A stretch of 15,339 nucleotides of DNA, taken from positions 1 to 15,339 of the forward strand of contig JAZSPG010000063.1 of assembly GCA_045537295.1 (NCBI GenBank). Direction: 5' to 3'. The notes beneath the pieces are model-generated. The model made no database searches. It was not told where the DNA came from and saw only the letters and a program-made list of their open reading frames with translations. Position numbers and translations under genes: made by a program. Below, piece by piece: positions 1 through 4,538 of the stretch; the first letter of the stretch is position 1; each line of letters begins with the position of its first letter. The stretch is from Scatosoma sp045537295. Its GTDB lineage: Bacteria > Bacillota > Clostridia > Christensenellales > Borkfalkiaceae.

Positions 1-140
1 GATTTACTCTCAATAAACCAACCTACTTGAGTAGGAGGTTAGTAGGTTGGTTTACTCTCAATAAACCAATTTTGGTTTACTCTCAATAAACTAATTTTGG
101 TTTACTCTCAATAAACTGAGTTGGTTTACTTTCAATAAAC
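1..140. repeat. Left-end iteron-like repeats, five copies of an 18-bp unit
   Basis: Five copies of GGTTTACTCTCAATAAAC or near variants lie at 1-18 (first bases GA), 49-66, 74-91, 99-116 and 123-140 (one C to T). The last four recur every 24-25 bp with an AT-rich spacer. Each unit has short inverted ends (GTTTA and TAAAC). Copy 1 is separated from copy 2 by a copy of the dispersed palindrome. A 14-bp inverted repeat (14-27 with 41-54) spans that interval. The position at the window edge and the regular spacing suggest a replication or protein-binding region, but the binding protein is unknown. Confidence 0.8.
21..36. repeat. Dispersed 16-bp palindrome (variant)
   Basis: ACCTACTTGAGTAGGA: one mismatch in the first base, TG centre. 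It sits inside a larger 14-bp-stem inverted repeat (14-27 with 41-54), so two alternative hairpins are possible. Confidence 0.85.
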
Positions 141-146
141 TAACCC

Positions 147-164
147 ATTAACCTGCAGGTTAAT
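147..164. repeat. Perfect 18-bp palindrome
   Basis: ATTAACCTGCAGGTTAAT is fully self-complementary and lies directly after the last iteron-like copy. It is unrelated in sequence to the dispersed palindrome. It could be an operator or a cruciform site; nothing in the window identifies the ligand. Confidence 0.75.
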
Positions 165-412
165 AGGTATTACAAATAGTTATAATTTTATTACAATCTG
201 GTAACATATTCAACACACTGTTCAATAGTCAAAACCTGTCTATTATTCAACAACTGTCGATTTGTTACCGTTTTGTAACCATAACCTGTAATCTGGTAGG
301 AATATAGCCCCAAAAGTCCTACTTGAGTAGGAATTTGCAACTTTTTGGGTAACATACTTCAATTGGCTAAAGATTTCTGTTACTTTTTGTAATAATATTG
401 TCATTGTTTTGT
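165..412. other. AT-rich non-coding stretch
   Basis: I see no convincing gene here. Minus-strand reading frames exist but lack ribosome binding sites. The stretch holds short repeated motifs. CTGGTAACATATTCAA (196-211) recurs as GGGTAACATACTTCAA around 346-361. CCTGTAATCTG near 284 recurs as CCTGTAATCTG near 425, just ahead of a promoter -10 box. A GTTAC/GTAAC inverted pair lies at 264-279. These may be regulatory or replication-related. Confidence 0.4.
317..332. repeat. Dispersed 16-bp palindrome
   Basis: Exact copy, TCCTACTTGAGTAGGA (TG centre), in the AT-rich non-coding left region about 80 bp before the first predicted promoter. Confidence 0.95.
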
Positions 413-414
413 TG

Positions 415-442
415 TTGCAATCCCCCTGTAATCTGCTATAAT
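415..442 (+). promoter_or_regulatory. Putative sigma-A promoter P1 with extended -10
   Basis: TTGCAA (415-420), a 16-bp spacer, then TATAAT (437-442) preceded by TGC, which makes an extended -10. Predicted initiation is at about 448-450, at the 5' side of the foldable RNA element that begins at 445. The -35 is weaker than in the other promoters of the window. Confidence 0.55.
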
Positions 443-444
443 GG

Positions 445-586
445 GCTACAGTCAAGGGACGAACAAACCCAAAGCAAGTTCCTTGACAGTAAGGGTCAAG
501 TTCCTACTAATGTAGGACTTGTATAAGCAATGCGGATTATGGCAGTAACACGTGAATTACCTTTATTTGGGTTCGCGTACTGTAGC
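445..586 (+). ncRNA. Candidate structured RNA (possible pRNA-like element)
   Basis: The ends pair: 445-452 with 579-586 (8 bp), then 459-461 with 576-578, then 467-473 with 566-572 (7 bp). Inside are a hairpin 482-487/495-500, a variant dispersed palindrome hairpin 502-517, and a short stem 545-548/557-560 whose loop holds the self-complementary hexamer CACGTG. No coding frame with a ribosome binding site is present, and P1 lies immediately upstream. Phages with gp16-type packaging ATPases are known to encode a prohead RNA near a genome end, so this is a candidate by position. I cannot match it to the known pRNA sequence. No U-tract terminator follows. Confidence 0.35.
502..517. repeat. Dispersed palindrome, divergent centre
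   Basis: TCCTACTAATGTAGGA: the 6-bp arms are intact and the centre reads TAAT. Flanking CAAG(T) and CTTG extend the potential stem. It lies within the structured RNA candidate. Confidence 0.75.
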
Positions 587-669
587 TTGTTGGCAGTGTA
601 ATGGACTACCAAGGCGATGACAGTTAGCATTATGTCATGGGACATATTGCGCCATAAATTGAATACGGC

Positions 670-698
670 TTGACATTCTGCCATATTTATGGTATAAT
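670..698 (+). promoter_or_regulatory. Consensus sigma-A promoter P2
   Basis: A perfect -35 TTGACA (670-675), a 17-bp spacer and a perfect -10 TATAAT (693-698) with TGG directly before it (extended -10). Predicted start is near 705. The transcript would run into the boxA-like sequence at 721-747 and on towards the early operon. Confidence 0.85.
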
Positions 699-720
699 TA
701 TATCATAATCAAAGAATGTC

Positions 721-747
721 GTGTACTTTGAAAATCCGAATACTGAC
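721..747 (+). promoter_or_regulatory. boxA-like leader element 1
   Basis: GTGTACTTTGAAAATCCGAA, followed by TACTGAC, resembles the TGTTCTTTGAAAACTGAATA-type sequence found in Firmicute rRNA leaders and 16S-23S spacers, where boxA recruits the NusB/S10 antitermination complex. A second copy with similar flanks lies at 925-953. It is about 16 nt downstream of the predicted P2 start. Confidence 0.45.
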
Positions 748-799
748 TATGTGTGATTATGCTGGGACTATGTTTCCGAAAAGGTGGTGTTATAATTAT

Positions 800-828
800 T
801 TGACATATTGTCCATTTTGTGGTATAAT
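800..828 (+). promoter_or_regulatory. Consensus sigma-A promoter P3
   Basis: A perfect TTGACA (800-805), a 17-bp spacer and a perfect TATAAT (823-828) preceded by TGTGG, giving an extended -10. Predicted start is near 835. The architecture matches P2 and the right-end late promoter, including the TGG before the -10. It is the nearest promoter to the early operon, so it probably drives it together with P2. Confidence 0.85.
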
Positions 829-855
829 ATTACTATAGTCAGGGGTGGTATGGCT

Positions 856-871
856 TCCTACTCAAGTAGGG
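856..871. repeat. Dispersed 16-bp palindrome (one mismatch)
   Basis: TCCTACTCAAGTAGGG: last base G instead of A, CA centre. It lies about 20 nt downstream of the predicted P3 start, so it would form a hairpin in the early leader. Confidence 0.9.
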
Positions 872-924
872 GCGACCTGAAAAGACTGTACTATGGCGCA
901 CGCGCACATATACCAGTCAGAAGC

Positions 925-953
925 TGTGTACCTTGAAAACTGAATATTGTTTG
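925..953 (+). promoter_or_regulatory. boxA-like leader element 2
   Basis: TGTGTACCTTGAAAACTGAA, followed by TATTGTTTG, is close to the Firmicute rRNA spacer/boxA sequence and parallels the element at 721-747. It lies about 90 nt downstream of the predicted P3 start and about 60 nt before the first early gene. This suggests that host Nus-type antitermination is used on the early transcript. It is inferred from sequence resemblance only. Confidence 0.5.
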
Positions 954-1012
954 GGTTAGTGTTTGCAACGCGCAATAATGCGCCCGTTTCAATCTTGAAA
1001 AGGGGTGCTATT

Positions 1013-1204
1013 ATGGATAACGACATTGCTTTAGCGTATGCGTTCCGTTGCCTTGACGCGTCTTTACTCTTTATTGACGCTGACTTGTCTAAAGTTGACG
1101 GCAAATTTTCAGACGCCGAAACACATGGACAGGGTTATACTATTCGCGGCTGTCTTAGTATGGCCATTGAGTATCTTAATGACGTAATGGACAAATTAGG
1201 ATAA
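1013..1204 (+). CDS. Small acidic protein, 63 aa, first early gene
   Basis: I do not recognise this protein. The start is the ATG at 1013 because AAAAGGGG lies 7-14 nt upstream; an upstream in-frame ATG at 947 has no ribosome binding site and overlaps the boxA-like leader. The product is 63 residues, acidic, with a DNDIALAYAFRCLDASLLFI-type start that could form an amphipathic helix. It has no signal peptide and no clear membrane helix. It is the first gene after promoters P2 and P3 and precedes the palindrome/parS-like cluster. Small first early genes in phages often modify host functions, but nothing in the sequence shows which. Confidence 0.7.
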   Translation: MDNDIALAYAFRCLDASLLFIDADLSKVDGKFSDAETHGQGYTIRGCLSMAIEYLNDVMDKLG

Positions 1205-1240
1205 CCATATCCGCACGGGCGTATTATTGTGCGTTGTAAA

Positions 1241-1256
1241 TCCTACTCAAGTAGGA
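1241..1256. repeat. Dispersed 16-bp palindrome, left flank of parS-like pair
   Basis: Exact copy, CA centre. First of four 16-bp palindromes spaced 17, 17 and 18 bp apart (1241, 1258, 1275, 1293). Confidence 0.95.
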
Positions 1257-1257
1257 A

Positions 1258-1273
1258 TGTTTCACATGAAACA
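1258..1273. promoter_or_regulatory. parS-like site 1
   Basis: TGTTTCACATGAAACA differs at one central position from the Firmicute parS form TGTTTCACGTGAAACA, which is bound by ParB/Spo0J. It has 7-bp arms and a CA centre, the same geometry as the dispersed palindrome. Confidence 0.6.
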
Positions 1274-1274
1274 T

Positions 1275-1290
1275 TGTTTCACATGAAACA
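1275..1290. promoter_or_regulatory. parS-like site 2
   Basis: Identical to the copy at 1258-1273, one base after it, giving a 17-bp tandem repeat. The pair lies 56 nt upstream of the start of the 302-aa protein gene and is bracketed by dispersed palindromes. Host Spo0J binding to phage DNA has been reported for phi29 spore entrapment, which makes this a plausible use. Confidence 0.6.
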
Positions 1291-1292
1291 AT

Positions 1293-1308
1293 TCCTACTT
1301 AAGTAGGA
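1293..1308. repeat. Dispersed palindrome with perfect symmetry, right flank of parS-like pair
   Basis: TCCTACTTAAGTAGGA: arms exact, centre TA, so it is fully self-complementary. Only the terminator copy at 8369 shares this centre. Confidence 0.95.
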
Positions 1309-1345
1309 CGAACAAACACTAATAATTGTAAAGGTGGTAATAACA

Positions 1346-2254
1346 ATGGCAAAGACTATGAGCAAGAAGGACGTGTTGGCTGCGGTCGAAGCTATCAACA
1401 GTTTCGATATGGAATCCATCGGCGTTAAAATGCCCGCTATGTCCGCCGGTACGGCGCGGAATAACCTTGCCAGAAATGGCGTCAAGACCGATTCCTTGTC
1501 GGACAAGGCTGTCATTTTGGTACAGTCCGCGACTGTTGACATGGATAAAGCGTCGAACGCTATGAAGTCCGCCGCGCTCAAAATGGGCGTATTGTCCATC
1601 ACAAATCAGTGGAAAGCGGCTGTAGCACCGGACGGCAAAGCCTATAAGTCCGAGAATGCGTTTCTCCGTGACTACTTTCCGGGGTACGCTGTCAGCACGA
1701 CCTCCCTCTATGCCGATGTGGGCAAGTCTATCTACATTCCCATTCTCCAAAAGTGGCCGGGATACGAGGGATTGGAGTTTCTCGCGGACATGTCGCCGTC
1801 GAATGCAAAGTTCCTGTTGGCAACTGTCAAAGACGACGAGAAGCGCGCCCTTCTCCCCGCGGCGTACAGTGACGCCGTCAAGAACGGCAAACTCAATCAG
1901 CGCGCAATTGTGCAAATGGCAAAGGACATTAAAGAGAAGGTAGAAGGCGACGAAGAATCGTCTGACGCTAACCCTGACGGCGCCGCTATGCCCTCTAACG
2001 CGTCCGAGGCCGCGAGCATTCAAGCGCAATTGAACGGCAAACTTGACACGCCCAACACAACGACCGAGGCCAAAGTGCGTCTGTATTTCCAAGCCGCTTT
2101 CAATGACGATAACGAGCTTGTGTCCCTTGTGCCTGAGCAGTATGTGTCCGCGTTCATTGGACTTCTCACTCAGGCCGCTGGCGATGCTACCGTCGCTATG
2201 TCCCTCTGCGCCGAAATGGCCAAGATTGCCACGACCGCCGTTAGCGATAAGTAA
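1346..2254 (+). CDS. 302-aa early protein with possible ParB/KorB-like HTH region
   Basis: The start is ATG 1346, with AAAGGTGG 8 nt upstream; a GTG at 1334 lies inside that ribosome binding site. Residues about 104-200 read FLRDYFPGYAVSTTSLYADV, then a segment with LADMSPSNAKFLL, then LNQRAIVQMAKDIKEK. This resembles the middle part of ParB/KorB or DUF3102-type proteins: a helix-turn-helix, then an 'LS.s.A..LL' helix, then a closing basic helix. No ParB N-terminal nuclease-like motif is visible. Residues 200-245 are an acidic, Ala/Ser-rich linker, followed by an alpha-helical tail. The gene is GC-rich at third positions compared with the polymerase genes. It lies directly behind two parS-like sites and two dispersed palindromes, so it may bind one of them. 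By position it could instead replace a phi29 p6-type nucleoid protein. The family call is inference. Confidence 0.85.
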   Translation: MAKTMSKKDVLAAVEAINSFDMESIGVKMPAMSAGTARNNLARNGVKTDSLSDKAVILVQSATVDMDKASNAMKSAALKMGVLSITNQWKAAVAPDGKAYKSENAFLRDYFPGYAVSTTSLYADVGKSIYIPILQKWPGYEGLEFLADMSPSNAKFLLATVKDDEKRALLPAAYSDAVKNGKLNQRAIVQMAKDIKEKVEGDEESSDANPDGAAMPSNASEAASIQAQLNGKLDTPNTTTEAKVRLYFQAAFNDDNELVSLVPEQYVSAFIGLLTQAAGDATVAMSLCAEMAKIATTAVSDK

Positions 2255-2258
2255 GAAG

Positions 2259-2317
2259 TCCTACTCAAGTAGGAATCCCGGATTCCAAACGGCGTCCGGG
2301 TTCCTACTCAAGTAGGA
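2259..2317 (+). repeat. Composite module A: palindrome, GC hairpin, palindrome
   Basis: Two exact dispersed palindromes (2259-2274 and 2302-2317, both CA) flank an inverted repeat CCCGGA (2277-2282) / TCCGGG (2295-2300). The whole 59-bp unit recurs at 3044-3102 with one difference in the hairpin loop. The left and right halves can also pair as one long hairpin. No U-tract follows, so it is not a standard terminator. It sits between two early genes and ends 23 nt before the next ATG. Confidence 0.9.
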
Positions 2318-2340
2318 ATCTGATAGGAGGTAACAGTAAG

Positions 2341-2799
2341 ATGTATATCTGTGATATGTGCAAAGAACCCATTGCCGCGGGGACGCAATACGTGAACGCG
2401 TTCGACAAGAACATTTGCCTTGACTGCGCCGTCCGCAATTCGTTGGACGATGTCATGGCGGTGTTCGGAATCACGTACACGGAAGCGCCCGATGAAATCG
2501 TCGCCGAGGGTGTGATTGTCTACGACAATGCGGATTCCGTTGCCACGCACGAGCAGGTGGAAAATTTCTTCCACTCCGAAAATCCGGTGTTTGTTCCTAC
2601 TCAAGTAGGAGAAAATGAGCGCGTGATTGAGTACAAGAATGCCAGAGAGGCTTCTTGGACGCCTGAGGATATTGAGGAGTGGCGGAAAAAAGAGGCTGAG
2701 ATGACTGCCTACATTCATCAGTGCGACACAATGGAGCAGTTCATCGAAAAATATCCCGGTATGGAAGATTACTGGGAGGCGGAGGTCGAGGGAAAATGA
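2341..2799 (+). CDS. C4 zinc-finger protein, 152 aa
   Basis: ATG at 2341 with AGGAGG at 2325-2330. Cysteines C4, C7, C26 and C29 form a CxxC-18-CxxC zinc-binding pattern at the N-terminus. The remainder is acidic and helical, with a C-terminal segment that includes EDIEEWRKKEAEM. A dispersed palindrome (2595-2610) is read in-frame as PTQVG at residues 86-90, between the middle domain and the helical tail. The stop TGA overlaps the next ATG (ATGA at 2796), which suggests coupled translation. I do not recognise the family. The finger could bind DNA, RNA or a host protein. The position in the early operon suggests a regulatory or host-takeover role. Confidence 0.85.
   Translation: MYICDMCKEPIAAGTQYVNAFDKNICLDCAVRNSLDDVMAVFGITYTEAPDEIVAEGVIVYDNADSVATHEQVENFFHSENPVFVPTQVGENERVIEYKNAREASWTPEDIEEWRKKEAEMTAYIHQCDTMEQFIEKYPGMEDYWEAEVEGK
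2595..2610. repeat. Dispersed 16-bp palindrome, intragenic, read PTQVG
   Basis: Exact copy (CA centre) inside the zinc-finger protein gene; codons CCT ACT CAA GTA GGA. Confidence 0.95.
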
Positions 2800-3041
2800 C
2801 GGATTTCCTGAAAAAATCCTGTGAACAGCGGGATGCTCATTTCCTTCATAATCTGATGTTTCCGCGCTATGGAAATCATGTTAATTATCACTGGGGTATT
2901 TGCCGTCCCCGTGTGCATGGTGGATTTGCTCTTCTGTTGGCTACGCGTTCGCAGAAGTATCGCGGAATCACTGGTTATAAGGCTAACTATGTCGGCGTTC
3001 GTCCGCTTTGGAGAGCGCGTTGCGTATACACTTCTAACTAA
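2796..3041 (+). CDS. Small basic ORF, 81 aa, ATGA-coupled
   Basis: The ATG at 2796 overlaps the preceding stop (ATGA), with GGAGG about 12 nt upstream, which favours this frame as translated. The product begins MTDFLKKSCEQRDAHFLHNL and is rich in Arg, Tyr, His and Trp, with a basic C-terminal half and no clear membrane helix. The composition past residue 20 is unusual, and another frame of the same DNA (2869-3057) looks more protein-like. One frame could therefore be a shadow, or a frameshift may join them. I do not recognise a family. Confidence 0.45.
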   Translation: MTDFLKKSCEQRDAHFLHNLMFPRYGNHVNYHWGICRPRVHGGFALLLATRSQKYRGITGYKANYVGVRPLWRARCVYTSN

Positions 3042-3057
3042 CTTCCTACTCAAGTAG
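2869..3057 (+). CDS. Possible overlapping small membrane protein, 62 aa
   Basis: In the +1 frame relative to the ATGA-coupled ORF, the first 22 residues (MLIITGVFAVP... then VDLLFCWL) form a plausible transmembrane helix followed by a positive RVRR stop-transfer cluster. That is the topology of a single-pass membrane protein, as in phi29 p16.7. There is no good Shine-Dalgarno sequence before ATG 2869 or ATG 2878, so translation would have to be coupled or reached by frameshift. The stop codon TAG comes from the dispersed palindrome at 3044-3059. This is a candidate only. Confidence 0.3.
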   Translation: MEIMLIITGVFAVPVCMVDLLFCWLRVRRSIAESLVIRLTMSAFVRFGERVAYTLLTNFLLK

Positions 3058-3102
3058 GAATCCCGGATTCCGAACGGCGTCCGGGTTCCTACTCAAGTAG
3101 GA
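3044..3102 (+). repeat. Composite module B: palindrome, GC hairpin, palindrome
   Basis: A near-identical copy of the 59-bp module at 2259-2317: palindromes 3044-3059 and 3087-3102 (both CA) around CCCGGA/TCCGGG. One base differs in the hairpin loop (CCGAACG for CCAAACG). Confidence 0.9.
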
Positions 3103-3132
3103 GTTGGCAATATAATCAGGAGGTACAATAAC

Positions 3133-3666
3133 ATGGCAAACAATGAGAAAAATGTGGTGGCAACCGTCATGGCCCCGGAGGTTCTCAGCGAGGAAATGCT
3201 GGCGATTATGTCGGCGAACAGCGACACCCAGTCCGGCTTCTTTACGGACATTGCGCACGATGACGGCGTAGCCGATTCGCCCCTCAAGGCGCGCAAGCAG
3301 ATGGAGACGGATGAGGTTGTCATGCGTCTCTTGCACGTCGAAACGGCGCACATCACGCGGGCGATTGACGAAAACGGCGTTGTCTCCGACTTTGCCATCG
3401 TCGCGTTCGACGAGTTCCCCGCGAGCTACTATCAGGGCGGTGCCCGTCTCACTGACTTCATCCTCTCGTGGGCCAAGGCCTGTGGTGACGACTACCAGAC
3501 GAGCGCGGAGACCGTGGGCAACAAGAAAATTCTCAACTTCAAGGGCAACCGTATGCTCCCCGGCTTGAACAAGGCGTTCAGCGAGCACGCTCACCCGGCC
3601 ATTGTTCTCAAGTGGAAGAAGGGCAAACAGCAGGAATACGTCGATGTGATTGCTATGGGCGGCTAA
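3133..3666 (+). CDS. 177-aa early protein, possible single-stranded DNA-binding protein
   Basis: ATG 3133 with AGGAGG 8 nt upstream. The protein starts MANNEKNVVATVMAPEVLSE and carries an acidic N-terminal third. The middle, about residues 55-95, has alternating hydrophobic residues compatible with beta strands (VVMRLLHVETAHI, VSDFAIVAFDEFPASYY). The C-terminus is basic (VLKWKKGKQQEYVDVIAMGG). Codon use is strongly GC-biased at third positions, as in the 302-aa gene and unlike the genes that follow, which fits an abundantly made protein. It lies directly before the terminal protein gene, the region where phi29 keeps its SSB (p5) and regulator (p4). An SSB role is inferred from this and the beta-rich pattern, not from a recognised motif. 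Confidence 0.85.
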   Translation: MANNEKNVVATVMAPEVLSEEMLAIMSANSDTQSGFFTDIAHDDGVADSPLKARKQMETDEVVMRLLHVETAHITRAIDENGVVSDFAIVAFDEFPASYYQGGARLTDFILSWAKACGDDYQTSAETVGNKKILNFKGNRMLPGLNKAFSEHAHPAIVLKWKKGKQQEYVDVIAMGG

Positions 3667-3727
3667 TCCTACTCAAGTAGGAGCTGGGACCCGGTCATTC
3701 AATGGCCGGGTTCCTACTCAAGTAAGA
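3667..3727 (+). repeat. Composite module C: palindrome, GC hairpin, degenerate palindrome
   Basis: An exact palindrome (3667-3682) and a one-mismatch copy TCCTACTCAAGTAAGA (3712-3727) flank CCCGGTCAT/ATGGCCGGG, a 9-bp stem with one G-U pair and a TCA loop. It has the same design as modules A and B with a different hairpin sequence. The mismatch turns the arm AGGAGG into AAGAGG, which appears to serve as the weak ribosome binding site of the next gene (ATG 3738). Confidence 0.85.
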
Positions 3728-3737
3728 GGTAGAGCCT

Positions 3738-4538
3738 ATGGAAAAATCGTGGAAGCTTACAAACAAGTGGACAATGAAAAAGGTCAAGGCCTTGTCATTG
3801 GATGATATTTCGAGAATGAAGTTGCCTGAGAGAGCTGACCTTGCGCAGTATATGTACAAGCAATTTCAGCGTCGAGTGAACGAGGCCGCTCGTGCAATGG
3901 TTTTGCCGTATGGTATCAAGAAGATGTATATGGACTTTGAAAAGAAGTACAGTGACATTATTGATGTTGGCGGCAAAGAGATGTCTATCGGTGAATTTCT
4001 GGGTATCGACCTCGATAAGCCGATAACTATAAGCAAGAAGGGAAATATTTCACTGGCTGAACCGTATGCGTCAATGAAGTATGCGAATCAATCGTTGTTT
4101 GCGTACATCAATCAGATGAAGGATTTCTTTTCATGGAAATCGTCGACTGTAAAGGGATGGCAAGCTATCACTCTGGAACAAGACAAGCGTCTCTTTGGAG
4201 TGGAAAATGGCCGTCCATTGCACAGAATGGATGAATATCAACGTATCCAGTTCTGGAAAGCTATCGACGAAATCCGTGGGTGGAGTACCAATGCACTGGA
4301 CTATGAACACTCAGAGCCTCTTGTAACAGCAGATTTTATTACATTGTTCGATGAAAATCGACATCTCGACTGGTCTGACCTTACCGCCTTGTCGCAGGCT
4401 GTGGAAGACATTATCAATGGACGTGAAATGCAATTCCCCGAGTATTCGCCCGATGACCGTGGTAACGAGGGTGGCGCAACCCCTTTCGGGGAGGTCGCAG
4501 GATTAGAAAGAAGGGCAGGTCGTAGCGTGTGGGAATGA
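3738..4538 (+). CDS. Putative terminal protein (primer for DNA replication), 266 aa
   Basis: In protein-primed phages a terminal protein gene lies directly before the polymerase gene, as here; it donates a hydroxyl for priming and stays linked to the 5' ends. The ATG 3738 frame gives 266 residues, the size of phi29 TP. The N-terminal 100 residues are basic and helical. A C-terminal half with RLFGVENGRPLHRMDEYQRI and LTALSQAVEDIINGR segments resembles the helical intermediate/priming domains of TPs in character, though I cannot align it securely. The priming residue cannot be assigned. The stop TGA overlaps the polymerase ATG (ATGA at 4535), which indicates coupled synthesis of the two partners. 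The assignment rests mainly on context and size. Confidence 0.65.
   Translation: MEKSWKLTNKWTMKKVKALSLDDISRMKLPERADLAQYMYKQFQRRVNEAARAMVLPYGIKKMYMDFEKKYSDIIDVGGKEMSIGEFLGIDLDKPITISKKGNISLAEPYASMKYANQSLFAYINQMKDFFSWKSSTVKGWQAITLEQDKRLFGVENGRPLHRMDEYQRIQFWKAIDEIRGWSTNALDYEHSEPLVTADFITLFDENRHLDWSDLTALSQAVEDIINGREMQFPEYSPDDRGNEGGATPFGEVAGLERRAGRSVWE

Noticed and set aside
445..950. tRNA genes in the non-coding left region
   Set aside because: I found no cloverleaf with a T-loop GTTCRA context and CCA-compatible acceptor stem. The GGTTCG near 570 lies in a different pairing.
947..1012. N-terminal extension of the first early gene from ATG 947
   Set aside because: It has no ribosome binding site and overlaps the boxA-like leader. 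The ATG at 1013 has a good Shine-Dalgarno sequence.
1319..2092. 257-aa reading frame on the minus strand
   Set aside because: It lies fully opposite the well-supported 302-aa gene with its ribosome binding site. It has no Shine-Dalgarno sequence of its own and an Arg/Val/Leu-rich composition typical of an antisense shadow in GC-rich DNA.
3046..3594. 182-aa reading frame on the minus strand
   Set aside because: It is opposite the 177-aa early gene and enters through two palindromes read as SYLSR. It has no ribosome binding site and shadow-like composition.
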